Assembly: GCF_030291075.1 (NCBI RefSeq)
Contig: NZ_CP127407.1
Location: 4,152,001-4,216,000 of the forward strand
Source of the DNA: Stenotrophomonas sp. 57
GTDB taxonomy: Bacteria > Pseudomonadota > Gammaproteobacteria > Xanthomonadales > Xanthomonadaceae
Reading direction: 5' to 3'
Length of the DNA: 64,000 nt
Positions 26,551 to 36,900 of the stretch are shown here, piece by piece (position 1 is the stretch's first letter; every line of letters starts with the position of its first letter). Position numbers and translations under genes: made by a program. Under the pieces are notes generated by a model. It did no database searches. It saw nothing but the letters and a program-made list of their open reading frames with translations, and was not told the DNA's origin.

Positions 26551-26562
26551 GAGACTTCTGCA

Positions 26563-27447
26563 ATGCCGTCCCACTTCGATGCCCGCCATGTCCGTCGCGC
26601 GTTCGCGCGTGCCGCCACCAGCTACGACGCTGCCGCCGCCCTGCAGCGCGAGGTGCAGTCGCGGCTGATCGAGTCGCTGGACTACCTGGAGGCGCGCAAG
26701 CCCGAGGTGGTGCTGGACATCGGCGCAGGCACCGGCCACGCCACTGCGCTGATGAAGAAGCGCTGGCCGAAGGCGCAGGTGATCGCGCTGGACGTGGCGC
26801 TGCCGATGCTGGACCAGGCCAAGCGCCAGGCCGGCTGGTGGAAGCCGTTCCAGCGCCTGTGTGGCGATGCCGCTGCGCTGCCGCTGGCCGACAACAGCGT
26901 GGACGTGATCTTCAGCAACCTGTGCCTGCAGTGGGTGGACGACCTGCCGGCAGTGTTCGCCGGTTTCCGCCGCGTGCTCAAGCCAGGTGGCCTGCTGCTG
27001 TGCTCGACCTTCGGCCCGGAAACGCTGATCGAACTCAATGAGGCGTTCGCCGCCGCCGACGACCGCCCGCACGTGAGCCGCTTCGCGCAGATCGCGCAGT
27101 TCGGCGACGCACTGATGATGGCCGGCTTCCGCGACCCGGTGCTGGACCGCGATCTGTTCACCCTGACCTACGACGACCTGCCCTCGCTGATGCGCGAGCT
27201 GCGCGCGATGGGTGCGACCAATGCGCGGGTAGACCGCCGCCATACCCTGACCGGGCGCGGACGTTTCGCGGCGGCGGCGGCGGCGTACGAGCCGATGCGC
27301 CGTGCCGACGGCAAGCTGCCCAGCAGCTGGGAAGTGATCTACGCCCACGCCTGGGCCCCGGACCCGGGCGCGCCGATCCGCGAAGGCGGGCATGACGTGG
27401 CCTCGGTGCCGGTATCGGCGATTCCGATCCGGCGCAAGCAGACCTGA
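26563..27447 (+). CDS. bioC: Malonyl-[acyl-carrier protein] O-methyltransferase
   Basis: 294-residue SAM-dependent methyltransferase that caps malonyl-ACP so that fatty-acid enzymes can build pimelate. FDARHVRRAFARAATSYD is the typical BioC N-terminus. The SAM loop VLDIGAGTGHAT and SNLCLQWVDDL follow. It closes the bioB-F-H-SDR-C unit; bioA and bioD are not in this window. Confidence 0.94.
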   Translation: MPSHFDARHVRRAFARAATSYDAAAALQREVQSRLIESLDYLEARKPEVVLDIGAGTGHATALMKKRWPKAQVIALDVALPMLDQAKRQAGWWKPFQRLCGDAAALPLADNSVDVIFSNLCLQWVDDLPAVFAGFRRVLKPGGLLLCSTFGPETLIELNEAFAAADDRPHVSRFAQIAQFGDALMMAGFRDPVLDRDLFTLTYDDLPSLMRELRAMGATNARVDRRHTLTGRGRFAAAAAAYEPMRRADGKLPSSWEVIYAHAWAPDPGAPIREGGHDVASVPVSAIPIRRKQT

Positions 27448-27467
27448 TCGATCGATCACGGGTGATG

Positions 27468-27595
27468 CGCCGACCACGGTCGGCGGCTACCGACTCATGC
27501 ACGGAACCCGCTCTGGTAGGTGCCGACCTTGGTCGGCACAATGCCGGCGGCATCGCGATCTGACAGATTGTGCCGACCAAGGTCGGCACGCACCC
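27468..27595. repeat. Cluster of GTAG-type palindromes
   Basis: A short inverted element ends in CTAC at 27490. A second starts with GTAGGTGCCGACCTTGGTCG at 27516 and is followed by its inverse copy ending near 27595. It lies between the convergent bioC and ElyC-like genes. The same GTGCCGACC sequence type recurs at 32315-32474 and, with A/T changes, at 58464. Confidence 0.7.
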
Positions 27596-27611
27596 AATGC
27601 AGGCTTCCGCC

Positions 27612-28244
27612 TCAGGTGTTGGCCGGCGAACTCAGCGGCGGGCGCACCAGGTCACGGTGGAAGAAATAGATTTCCTGCACCAGGAAGCGCCAGCTGGTGT
27701 GGAAGCTGCGGAAGCGCGTGCTGGGCGTCGACGAGGCCAGCGCATCGATGCCCAGTGCCTTGCTCAGGCGCAGCGCGCGCGCCATGTGCAGCGGGTCGCT
27801 GACGATGATCACCCGGTGCAGGTCGCGCTGGTCCATCAAGCGCTTGGCTTCCACCAGGTTCTGTACGGTATTGCGCGAGGCGGTCTCGATCAGGATCGCC
27901 TCATCCGGCACGCCATGCTTCAGCGCATAGCGCCGCGCCACCTGCGATTCGGAGAAGCGCGCACCGGTGCCGCCATAGCCGCCGGTGAAGATCAACAGCG
28001 GCGCGTACCGGGCGTCGTACAGATCCAGGCCATGGCGGATGCGCTCTTCGAACACCGGTGACGGCTTGGCGTCGTAGGCGGCGGCACCCAGCACGATGAT
28101 GGCGTCGGCCTTGGCGGCCTGGTCGCGTTCACCCACCCAGACGATCCAGGCGGTCACGCCCAGCAGCCAGATCACCAGCAGCACGAACAGCCGCCACAAC
28201 CAGCCCAGCAGGCCGGTGCGTTCGCGGTGCCGCCCGCGGCTCAC
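27612..28244 (-). CDS. YdcF/ElyC family membrane protein (DUF218)
   Basis: 210-residue protein with one N-terminal membrane segment (LFVLLVIWLLGVTAWIV) and a DUF218 domain. Motifs are AIIVLGAAAYD, the RIRHGLDLY helix, FTGGYGG, ETASRNTVQNLVEA and IIVSDPLHMARAL. Relatives such as ElyC and SanA act in envelope integrity. The GTG start at 28244 overlaps the TGA stop of the dehydratase gene, and the frame upstream of it is a shadow. Confidence 0.82.
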   Translation of the reverse strand: MSRGRHRERTGLLGWLWRLFVLLVIWLLGVTAWIVWVGERDQAAKADAIIVLGAAAYDAKPSPVFEERIRHGLDLYDARYAPLLIFTGGYGGTGARFSESQVARRYALKHGVPDEAILIETASRNTVQNLVEAKRLMDQRDLHRVIIVSDPLHMARALRLSKALGIDALASSTPSTRFRSFHTSWRFLVQEIYFFHRDLVRPPLSSPANT

Positions 28245-29203
28245 GCCGCCCCCCAGCGCAGGGCGGGCAGATCGACATTGCCACCGGACAGCACCAGGCC
28301 GACGCGCAGGCCGGCGAAGCGCTGCGGCTGCGCCAGCACCGCCGCCAGCACGGTGGCCGAGGACGGCTCGACCACCTGCTTGAGGATGTCCCACAGCAGG
28401 CGCATCGCTGCCAGCGTCGCGGTGTCATCGACCACGATCACCTCGGCACCGGCGGCGCGCAGCAGTTCGAAATTGGGCGCGCCGATCAGGGTACGCAGTC
28501 CATCGCAGATCGTGTCCGGGGTGAACGCGCCCTGCCGCTCGCCAGCGGCCAGCGAGCGCGCGGTATCGTCGGCTCCGGCTGGCTCGGCCAGCACCAGGCG
28601 GGTCTGCGGGCTGGCGTGCTGCAGCGCCAGCGCAGTACCGCTGGCCAGGCCACCACCACCCACCGGCACTACCAGCACATCGAACGGGCCGTCGCTGTGC
28701 AGCAGTTCCAGGGCCGCCGTGCCCTGCCCGGCCATCACCGCCGGGTCCGCATACGGATGGACCAGGGTCGCGCCGGTATCGGCCTGCACCCTGGCGCAGG
28801 TGGCCTCACGGTCGGCGATGGTCGGCGGGCAGCGCCAGAGCGTGGCGCCGTGGCGGGCGATGTTGGCCAGCTTGGCCGCCACCGCCCCTTCCGGCACCAC
28901 CACATGGCAGGGAATGCCACGGGTGCGCGCGGCCAGGGCCAGCGCGGCGCCGTGGTTGCCGGAGGAATGGGTCACCACACCGGCACTGGCGCGATCGGCA
29001 TCGAGCGACCACACCGCATTGCAGGCACCGCGGAACTTGAATGCGCCACCGCGCTGCAGGTGCTCGGCCTTGAACGCCAGCTGCGCGCCGGTCATCGCAT
29101 CGAGCGTGCGCGAGCGCAGCACCGGGGTCACGCTGGCATGCGGGGCGATCCTCGCAGCAGCAAGCAGGACGTCGTCGGCGCGGGGCAACAGTGAATCGCT
29201 CAT
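28241..29203 (-). CDS. PLP-dependent threonine/serine dehydratase
   Basis: 320-residue fold-type II PLP enzyme that deaminates threonine or serine to 2-oxo acids. The Schiff-base lysine lies in FKFRGA (about residue 55). SSGNHG (about 80), GGGGLASG (about 178) and SGGNVD near the C-terminus are cofactor-binding loops. It lacks the ACT domain of biosynthetic IlvA, so it is catabolic-type or a serine racemase-like enzyme. It is coupled to the DUF218 gene. Confidence 0.87.
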   Translation of the reverse strand: MSDSLLPRADDVLLAAARIAPHASVTPVLRSRTLDAMTGAQLAFKAEHLQRGGAFKFRGACNAVWSLDADRASAGVVTHSSGNHGAALALAARTRGIPCHVVVPEGAVAAKLANIARHGATLWRCPPTIADREATCARVQADTGATLVHPYADPAVMAGQGTAALELLHSDGPFDVLVVPVGGGGLASGTALALQHASPQTRLVLAEPAGADDTARSLAAGERQGAFTPDTICDGLRTLIGAPNFELLRAAGAEVIVVDDTATLAAMRLLWDILKQVVEPSSATVLAAVLAQPQRFAGLRVGLVLSGGNVDLPALRWGAA

Positions 29204-29363
29204 GACGCAAGATTAACGTATGGCCGCGCGCTGGCGACCCCGGCACAGGCCATGCCAGCATGAGGGCCTTCACCTCCATTCATTCTGGCCAGCGGAATTA
29301 AGGGCCGATTCAACGCCTGCGCCCGAAGCTGGCGGCACAACCCGTCCTCTGGGGGGACCCACC

Positions 29364-29855
29364 ATGAAAATGCGCCTGTTGCTTGCCGGTGGCCTGCTGC
29401 TGGCCCTGACCGGCTGCACCACCTACGACTATGTAGGTGGTAGCCGCGGTGGCGGCTACTACCACGGTGCGCCGTCGGTGGAGTACCGCTACCCCGCCGG
29501 CTATCCCTACAACTACGGCTACCCGTACTACGGTGGCTATGGCGGCTATTACGGCGGCTACGGCAACCCGTACTACTCGCGCCCGATCTACCGTCCGCCG
29601 CACAACCACCGCCCGCCGCCGCGCCCGCCCGGCAACGGCGGCGAGAACCGTCCCCCGCCGCCGTCACGGCCGTCGTACAACGGCGGCTCGCCGTGGCGGA
29701 ACATGGATTCGATGCGTCGCCCGCCGCAGTCGAACATGCAACCGTCGGCGCCGCCGCCGCAGGCCCGTCCGGCCCCGGCACCGAGCGCACCGAGGATGAA
29801 CGGTTCCCCTTGGCGCAACATGGATCGTGCGACGCAGCGCACAGTTGAGCGCTGA
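29364..29855 (+). CDS. Tyr/Gly/Pro-rich lipoprotein
   Basis: 163-residue predicted lipoprotein: signal MKMRLLLAGG, lipobox LALTGC. The mature part has a Tyr-Gly-rich stretch (about residues 30-75) and a Pro-rich stretch with no obvious fold. The octapeptide GSPWRNMD occurs twice, about 45 residues apart, near residues 112 and 152. GGGGGGA precedes the start. Function is unknown; low-complexity lipoproteins like this are common in Xanthomonadaceae. Confidence 0.75.
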   Translation: MKMRLLLAGGLLLALTGCTTYDYVGGSRGGGYYHGAPSVEYRYPAGYPYNYGYPYYGGYGGYYGGYGNPYYSRPIYRPPHNHRPPPRPPGNGGENRPPPPSRPSYNGGSPWRNMDSMRRPPQSNMQPSAPPPQARPAPAPSAPRMNGSPWRNMDRATQRTVER

Positions 29856-29939
29856 ACCGTCTTGCATTTCACACGGTCTAAGCCGCACTCTACGCGGACA
29901 GTGACGGCCCGCGTCACAAAGTGACAAAAACGACACGGG

Positions 29940-30060
29940 CCGCCGCAAAAGGCTCTGCGTCGATATCCGACAGGAACATCTGGATCCCCCCTGTTCCGGC
30001 CCTGTCGGATGTCGGCACCTCTGAAGGCAGACGGCCCCGCAATGCGGGGCCGTTTGTTTT
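29940..30060 (+). ncRNA. Candidate small RNA ending in an intrinsic terminator
   Basis: Between the lipoprotein gene and mnmG. A long hairpin pairs ATCCGACAGG (29965-29974) with CCTGTCGGAT (30001-30010), with AACA/TGTT extending it inside. It is followed by a perfect 10-bp terminator stem (30031-30040 with 30044-30053) and TTGTTTT. The 5' end is not defined. It could instead be only the tail of the lipoprotein mRNA. Confidence 0.4.
30031..30060 (+). terminator. Intrinsic terminator
   Basis: ACGGCCCCGC, loop AAT, GCGGGGCCGT, then TTGTTTT. A textbook plus-strand terminator 175 bases after the lipoprotein stop. Confidence 0.85.
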
Positions 30061-30094
30061 GTTGGGTCGCCGACCGGCAAGGGCCCCAGCGTCA

Positions 30095-30119
30095 GTAGAT
30101 CCACGCCATGCGTGGATGG
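30095..30119. repeat. GTAG-headed palindrome
   Basis: GTAGATCCACGCCATGCGTG followed by GATGG. Near-identical copies occur at 58434 and 61791. Confidence 0.65.
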
Positions 30120-30137
30120 CGCCGTCCCGACAGCTCC

Positions 30138-30177
30138 AAAAAAAACAGGGCCGGACAGTCCCCCGACTGCCGGCCCT
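30138..30177 (-). terminator. Intrinsic terminator on the minus strand
   Basis: AGGGCCGG (30147-30154) pairs with CCGGCCCT (30170-30177), extended inside by CAGTC/GACTG. On the minus strand the stem is followed by eight T. No minus-strand gene lies upstream before mnmG, so it may end an unannotated minus-strand RNA starting around 30180-30290. The rest of 30180-30407 holds only a possible mnmG -10 (TAAAAT at 30347). Confidence 0.65.
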
Positions 30178-30407
30178 CTGCTCCCCCACCGTGCGCCTGT
30201 ACCGGCCCCTGTTCCAATTCCGGTCACGGGCGCCCACGGCGCCAGCCACGATGGGTGCTATTGGGTTATCTGCAAAAATCCTGCCAACTTTAGGGCTGAT
30301 TTCGACACCGGTCGGCCGGCCCCGACGACCCGGCCCCGAATGGCGCTAAAATCGCCACCCCGGCGCCCCCCCCGGGGCCGCGCCCGCCCCCAGCTGAACA
30401 GCCTCCC

Positions 30408-32297
30408 ATGAACCCGTCCTTCCATCGTTACGACGTCATCGTCATCGGCGGTGGCCACGCTGGCACCGAAGCCGCGCTGGCCGCGGCCCGCACCGGCGTG
30501 CGCACCCTGCTGCTGACCCACAACATCGAAACCGTGGGCGCGATGAGCTGCAACCCGGCCATCGGCGGCATCGGCAAGGGCCATCTGGTCAAGGAAATCG
30601 ACGCCCTGGGTGGTGCGATGGCGCATGCCGCCGACCGCGCCGGCATCCAGTGGCGCACCCTCAATGCGTCCAAGGGCCCGGCCGTGCGCGCCACCCGCTG
30701 CCAGGCCGACCGCAACCTGTACCGCATGGCGATCCGCGCCATCGTCGAAGGCCAGGACAACCTGACCGTGTTCCAGGCCGCGGTCGATGACCTGGTGATC
30801 GAAGGCGACGCCGTGCGCGGGGTCATCACCCAGACCGGGTTGCGCTTCGACGCCGAGGCGGTGGTGCTGACCGCCGGCACCTTCCTGGCCGGCAAGATCC
30901 ACGTCGGCCCGACCCAGTACGCCGCCGGCCGCATGGGCGACCCGCCGGCCACCACGCTGGCCGCGCGCCTGCGCGAGCGTCCGTTCCAGGTCGACCGCCT
31001 GAAGACCGGCACGCCGCCGCGCATCGATGGCCGCTCCCTGGACTACAGCGTGATGGACGAGCAGCCGGGCGATTCGCCGCGGCCGGTGATGTCTTTCCTC
31101 GGCTCGGTGGACGAGCATCCGCAGCAGGTCAGCTGCTGGATCACCCACACTACCGAGCAGACCCACCAGATCATCCGCGATGCCCTGCACCGCTCGCCGC
31201 TGTACAGCGGCCAGATCGAAGGCATCGGCCCGCGCTACTGCCCGTCCATCGAAGACAAGGTGGTGCGCTTCGCCGAGAAGGCCAGCCACCAGATCTTCGT
31301 CGAACCCGAAGGCCTGGGCATCGTCGAGATCTACCCCAACGGCATTTCCACCTCGCTGCCATTCGACGTGCAGCTGGAGATGGTGCGCAGCATCCGCGGC
31401 TTCGAAAACGCGCACATCACCCGCCCCGGCTATGCGATCGAGTACGACTTCTTCGATCCGCGTGGGCTGAAGGCTTCGCTGGAGACCAAGCTGGTCAACG
31501 GCCTGTTCTTCGCCGGCCAGATCAACGGCACCACCGGCTATGAAGAGGCCGCCGCGCAGGGCCTGCTGGCCGGCCTGAACGCCGCACGCCAGGTGCGTGG
31601 GCTGGACGGTTGGTGCCCCCGTCGCGACGAGGCATACCTGGGCGTGCTGGTCGATGACCTGATCACCCACGGCACCAACGAGCCGTACCGCATGTTCACC
31701 AGCCGCGCCGAATACCGCCTGCAGCTGCGCGAGGACAATGCCGACCAGCGCCTGACCCCGGCCGGCCGCGAGATGGGCCTGGTGGATGACCGCCGCTGGA
31801 GCGCGTTCGAGACCAAGCAGGCCGCCGTCGCCGCCGAGCGTGCGCGGCTGGGCGCGCTGTGGGCGACCCCGGCCAATGCACTGGGCCGTGAACTGCAGGA
31901 CACGCTGGGCGTGGCGGTCAGCCGCGAAACCAACGTGCTGGACCTGATCAAGCGCCCGGAGCTGGACTACGCGCAGCTGATGCAGGTGCCGTCGCTGGGC
32001 CCGGCGGTAGCCGACGGCAAGGTGGCAGAACAGGTGGAGATCGGCGTGAAGTACGCCGGCTACCTGGACCGCCAGCGCGAGGAAATCGAGCGCCAGCAGC
32101 GGCATGAGGCCACGCCGATCGCCGAGGCGTTCGACTATGCGACCGTTCGCGGGCTGTCGGCCGAGGCGCTGCAGAAACTGGAGCGCGTGCGACCGCAGAC
32201 CATCGGCCAGGCGCAGCGGATTCCCGGCATGACCCCGGCGGCGATCTCGCTGCTGCTGGTGCATCTGGAGCGCGCGCGCCGCGGGCGCGTGGCGTAA
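30408..32297 (+). CDS. mnmG: tRNA uridine-5-carboxymethylaminomethyl(34) synthesis enzyme
   Basis: 629 residues, the same length as E. coli MnmG/GidA. With MnmE it modifies U34 of several tRNAs. The FAD-binding motif [12 protein letters not shown] is at the N-terminus. [31 protein letters not shown] and the C-terminal [16 protein letters not shown] are conserved in the family. Transcribed alone, with a possible -10 (TAAAAT) 56 bases before the start. Confidence 0.97.
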   Translation: MNPSFHRYDVIVIGGGHAGTEAALAAARTGVRTLLLTHNIETVGAMSCNPAIGGIGKGHLVKEIDALGGAMAHAADRAGIQWRTLNASKGPAVRATRCQADRNLYRMAIRAIVEGQDNLTVFQAAVDDLVIEGDAVRGVITQTGLRFDAEAVVLTAGTFLAGKIHVGPTQYAAGRMGDPPATTLAARLRERPFQVDRLKTGTPPRIDGRSLDYSVMDEQPGDSPRPVMSFLGSVDEHPQQVSCWITHTTEQTHQIIRDALHRSPLYSGQIEGIGPRYCPSIEDKVVRFAEKASHQIFVEPEGLGIVEIYPNGISTSLPFDVQLEMVRSIRGFENAHITRPGYAIEYDFFDPRGLKASLETKLVNGLFFAGQINGTTGYEEAAAQGLLAGLNAARQVRGLDGWCPRRDEAYLGVLVDDLITHGTNEPYRMFTSRAEYRLQLREDNADQRLTPAGREMGLVDDRRWSAFETKQAAVAAERARLGALWATPANALGRELQDTLGVAVSRETNVLDLIKRPELDYAQLMQVPSLGPAVADGKVAEQVEIGVKYAGYLDRQREEIERQQRHEATPIAEAFDYATVRGLSAEALQKLERVRPQTIGQAQRIPGMTPAAISLLLVHLERARRGRVA

Positions 32298-32314
32298 CGC
32301 AGGACCGTCCGCTT

Positions 32315-32474
32315 CTGGTGGGTACCGACCTTGGTCGGGACATGACTCTGCTCTGGTGGGTACCGACCTTGGTCGGGACATGACTCTGCTCTGGTGGGTA
32401 CCGACCTTGGTCGGCACGAATCATCCGATCGCGATGCCGCATGGCATCTGTGCCGACCAAGGTCGGCACCCACC
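32315..32474. repeat. Three 38-bp tandem copies plus one inverted copy of a palindromic repeat
   Basis: Units start at 32315, 32353 and 32391, exactly 38 bases apart, each with GTACCGACCTTGGTCGG. The first two are identical over the unit; the third diverges after GGTCGG. An inverted copy ends at 32474. The array sits between the convergent mnmG and smeC genes. Confidence 0.8.
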
Positions 32475-32486
32475 GGAACGCACGCG

Positions 32487-33902
32487 CTACTGTGCGTCGG
32501 CGCCGCCGCCCAAGACCTTGAACAACGTCACCCGGTTGCCCGCTTCCTGCTGCTGGAGTGCGATCAGGTCCTGCTGCGCGGCATACAGGCTGCGCTGCGC
32601 ATCCAGCGACTGCAGGTAGCCGTCCAGCCCGGTGCGGTAACGCGCGTCGGCCAGCATGTAGCTGCGCTGGCTGGTAGCGACCAGCGCGCGTTGCGCGTCC
32701 ATCTGCACGGTCAGGTGATCGCGCGTGGCCAGCGCATCGGCCACTTCACTGAAGGCCTGCTGGATCGCTTTCTCATACTGCGCGATGCCGATGTCCCTGC
32801 CGATCTTCGAGGCATCCAGCGACGCCTTCAGTGCGCCGGCGTGGAAGATCGGCGCGGTGATGCTCGGCGCAAACGACCAGCCGCGGGTGCCGGCCGAGAA
32901 CAGCGTCGACAACGCGGCGGAGCTATGGCCGTAGTTGGCGGTCAATGTCAGCGTCGGGAAGAATGCAGCGCGCGCGGCACCGATATCGGCATTGGCGGCC
33001 TGCAACGCATGCTCAGCGGACAGTACATCCGGGCGCTGCAGCAGCACGCTGGACGGCAGGTTGGCCGCCAACGGCGCCAGTGCCACGCTGCCATCCAGCG
33101 CCTGCGTGGTCGGCAGCAGGGCTGGATCCAGTGGCTCCCCCACCAGCAACTGCAACGCATCGCGATCCTGCGCCTGCTGGGTCTGCAGCTTGGCAAGCGC
33201 GCCGCGCGCGGCCTCCACGCTGGTCTGCACCTGCGACAGGTCCAGCCCCGAGGCCAGCCCCTGCGCATGACGCGCTTCGATGCGCTGCAGGGTCTGCTGC
33301 TGGCTGTCCAGGGTCTGTTGCGTGAATGCCAACGACTGCCCATCGGCCGCCAGCGCCAGCCACGCCGTCGCCACTTCGGCGATCAGGCTGGTGCGCGCCG
33401 CACGCTGGTTCTCGGCGCTGGCCAGCCAGTTCTGCAGGGCCTCGTTCTTCAGGCTGCGGATGCGCCCGAACAGGTCCAGCTCCCAGCTGCTGATGCCGAC
33501 CTGCACGGCATCGGATCCGGTCACCTGGGTGACGCCGGTCTCGCTGTTGGCATCGCTCACCCGCGACCGGGTGACACTGCCGCTGGCATCCACCGACGGC
33601 AGCAGTGCTGCGCGCTGGATGCGGTACTGCGCGCGTTCCTTTTCCACCTGCAGCACCGCCACGCGCAGGTCGCGGTTGTTCTGCAGCGCCAGCGCGATGA
33701 CCTGCTGCAGGCGTGGTTCCAGGAACACGTCGCGCCAGGCCGGCATCGCCAGCGCGGAATCGGCCTCGCCAGTGGCGGCATTGCCGAACTGTGCCGGCAC
33801 CGGCGCCTCGGGGCGCTGGTAATGCGGCGCCATGCTCACGCAGCCGCCCAGCACGGTCGTCATCGTTGCGGCCGCCAGGGCGCGCAGCAGCATCGGCTTC
33901 AT
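32487..33902 (-). CDS. smeC: RND efflux outer-membrane channel, SmeC-like
   Basis: 471-residue outer-membrane lipoprotein of the NodT/OprM type; it forms the trimeric exit duct of a tripartite drug pump. Lipobox TVLGGC near residue 21, then two repeated beta-barrel/alpha-barrel halves containing WELDLFGRIRSLKNEA and RPDVLSAEHALQAANADIG, both typical of the family. It overlaps smeB in an ATGA. The identity rests on synteny with a two-component system; SmeF or another Sme channel cannot be excluded from sequence alone. Confidence 0.85.
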   Translation of the reverse strand: MKPMLLRALAAATMTTVLGGCVSMAPHYQRPEAPVPAQFGNAATGEADSALAMPAWRDVFLEPRLQQVIALALQNNRDLRVAVLQVEKERAQYRIQRAALLPSVDASGSVTRSRVSDANSETGVTQVTGSDAVQVGISSWELDLFGRIRSLKNEALQNWLASAENQRAARTSLIAEVATAWLALAADGQSLAFTQQTLDSQQQTLQRIEARHAQGLASGLDLSQVQTSVEAARGALAKLQTQQAQDRDALQLLVGEPLDPALLPTTQALDGSVALAPLAANLPSSVLLQRPDVLSAEHALQAANADIGAARAAFFPTLTLTANYGHSSAALSTLFSAGTRGWSFAPSITAPIFHAGALKASLDASKIGRDIGIAQYEKAIQQAFSEVADALATRDHLTVQMDAQRALVATSQRSYMLADARYRTGLDGYLQSLDAQRSLYAAQQDLIALQQQEAGNRVTLFKVLGGGADAQ

Positions 33903-36900
33903 GGGCGTGCCTCCGGGGCAGCGGCTTCGGCCGGCGCGCGGCCCGGGAACATCCGGCGCACCAGCAGGTAGAACAACGGCACGAAGAACATGCCCAGCAC
34001 CATCGAGGCAATCGTGCCGCCGGCTACGCCGGTACCCAGCGAACGGCGCGCGGCAGAACCGGCGCCGGTGGCGAACACCAGCGGCAGCACGCCCATCAGG
34101 AACGCCAGCGACGTCATCACGATCGGCCGCAGCCGCAGGTAGACCGCCTGCAGGATCGCCTCGCGGGTGGGCTTGCCCTGCTGTTCCAGGATGCGCGCGA
34201 ACTCGACGATCAGGATGCCGTTCTTCGCCGCCAGGCCAATCGTGGTCAACAGGCCGACCTGGAAGTACACGTCATTGTTGAGGCCGCGCAGGTTCATCAT
34301 CAGCACGGCGCCGAACACGCCCACCGGCACGGCCAGCATCACCGCGAACGGCACCGCCCAGCTTTCATACAGCGCGGCCAGGCACAGGAACACGAACAGC
34401 AGCGAGATGGCGTACAGCATCGGTGCCTGGTTGCCCGACAGCTGTTCCTGGTAGGCCATGTCCGACCAGGCGTGGCTGAAGCCTTCCGGCAGCGTGTCGG
34501 CCAGGCGCGCGATCTCGGCCATCGCCTCGCCGGAGCTGACGCCGGGCGCCGGCTGGCCGGTGATCTCCATCGCCGAGATGCCGTTGTAGCGCTGCAGCGC
34601 GGCCGGTGCGCTGGACCAATGCGCGCTGACCAGCGATGAGAGCGGCACCATCTGACCGGCCTGGTTGCGCACGCTCCAGCGCTCGATGTCCTGCGGCTGC
34701 ATGCGCGCTTCGGCGGTGCCCTGGATGAAGACCTTCTTGATGCGGCCCTTGTAGATGAAGTTGTTGACGAAGTCGCCGCCCAGCGCGGCATTCAAGGTGT
34801 CGTTGATGTCCTGCGGATTCACGCCCATCGCCTGCGCCTTGGCGTCATCCACCTTCACTGCGTATACCGGCGCGTCCTCCAGGCTGGCATAGCGCACGTT
34901 GACCAGCTTTGGATCCCTTGCGGCCTCCTTCAGCAATGTGTTGCGCGCAGCCACAGCGGCCGCATGGCCGGCACCGCCTTCGTCCTGCAACTCCAGGGTG
35001 AAACCGCCCGCATCGCCGAGACCGAGGATGGCCGGTGGCGAGGTGATGAACACCTGCGCATCGGGCACGCTGGCCATGGCTTTGGTCAACCGCGCGGCGA
35101 TGGTATCGGCGTCGTCCTTGCGGTCATCCCAGTCCTTCAGGCGGATGAAGGCCTGGCCGACATTCTGGCCGCTGCCGGTCACGCTGAAACCGGCGGTGGC
35201 CTGGATCGACAGCACGCCGTCGTCCTTCACCGCCACCGCACTGAGGCGATCCATCACCGCGCGGGTCTGCTCCAGCGTGGCGCCGGCCGGTAGCTTGACC
35301 AGTGCGTTGAGCATGCCCTGATCCTCATCAGGCAGGAATGCACCCGGCAGGTGCCACAGCAGCAGGCCGGTGGCCACGCTCAGCACCAGGTAGAACAGCA
35401 CGCCCAGCGTGCGCCGGCCAAGGAAACCATCCACGCGATGGCGCAGGCCGTTGGAGGTGCGCTCGAAGCGGTGGTTGAACCAGATGAAGAACTTGCCCAG
35501 CAGGCCCGGTTCGCCGCCGTGGTCGCCGTGCGGATTGCCGCCCTTGGGAATCGGGTGCAGGATGCTGCCGCACAGTGCGGGAGTGATGGTCATCGCCACC
35601 AGCACCGACAGGATCATGGCAGCGGCGATCGTCACCGAGAACTGGCGGTAGATCACGCCGGTGACGCCGCTGAAGAACGCCATCGGCAGGAACACTGCGG
35701 TCAGCACCAGCACGATGCCGACCAGCGCGCCGGTGATCTGGCCCATCGCCTTCAGCGTGGCCGGCTTCGGCGCCAGCCCTTCGAAGGTCATTACCCGCTC
35801 TACGTTCTCCACCACCACGATGGCATCGTCCACCAGCAGGCCGATGGCCAGCACCAGCGCGAACATGGTCAAGGTGTTGATCGAATACCCGAATGCGGCC
35901 AGCACGCCGAACGTGCCGAGCAGCACCACCGGCACCGCAATGGTCGGGATCAGGGTGGCGCGCCAGTTCTGCAGGAACAGGTACATCACCAGCACCACCA
36001 GGATGATCGCCTCGATCAGGGTGATCACCACTTCCTTCAGCGAGATGGTCACGAACGGCGTGGTGGTGAACGCCACGTGGGCGGTGTAGCCATGCGGCCA
36101 GTACTTCTGCAGCTGCTGAAGCCGTGCATCGATGGCCTTGGACACGGCGATGGCGTTGGCACCGGCATTGAGTTCGATGCCCAGTGACGCCGACGGCTTG
36201 CCGTTGAAAGTACTGATGCTGTCGTAGCTCTCAGGGCCCAGGCCGATCGTCGCCACGTCGCCCAGATGCACCACGCTGCCGTTGGCATCGGCCTTGAGCA
36301 CCACCTGCGCGAACTGCTCGGGGGTGTGCAGGCGGCTGCGCGCGGTCACCGTGGCGTCGAGCTGCTGGCCCTTCAGCGCCGGCTGGCCGCCGAGTTCACC
36401 GGCCGAGACATCGGTGTTCTGCGCCTGCAGCGCGCTCTCGATGTCCGAGGGCATCAACGCGTACTGGCGCATCTTCTCCGGGTCCAGCCAGATACGCATG
36501 GCGTACTCCTGGCCGATCGGCTGGATGTTGCCGACACCGCTGACGCGGCTGATCTGGTCGTCGATGCGCGCTTCCATGAAGTTGGCGACATCGAAGTTGT
36601 CCATGCTGCCGTCTTCGCTGGTGAACGACAGCACCTCGAAGATCGAACCACTGGACTTGGTGATGGTCAGGCCGTTCTGCTGCACCGCCTGCGGCAGCGT
36701 GGCCATGGCCGCCTGCAGCTGGTTCTGCACCTGCACCTGCGCGGTATCCGGGTTGGTGCCGGTGGCGAACACCAGGTTGACCTGCGCCGAGCCGTCGGAG
36801 GCACTGGTCGAGGTCATGTACATCAGGTGATCAAGGCTCTGCTGCGACTGCTCGATGACCTGGGTGACCGCGTTTTCCACGGTCTGCGACGACGCACCGG

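Noticed and set aside
27612..28394. Longer version of the DUF218 protein starting at 28394
   Set aside because: The extra N-terminus lies inside the dehydratase gene in another frame; the GTG at 28244 overlapping its stop is a better start.
30258..32417. 719-codon minus-strand open frame over mnmG
   Set aside because: Antisense shadow of mnmG, which has clear family motifs and length.
32315..32474. CRISPR array
   Set aside because: The repeats are directly abutting 38-bp tandem units of a palindromic element with no spacers, and no cas genes are present.
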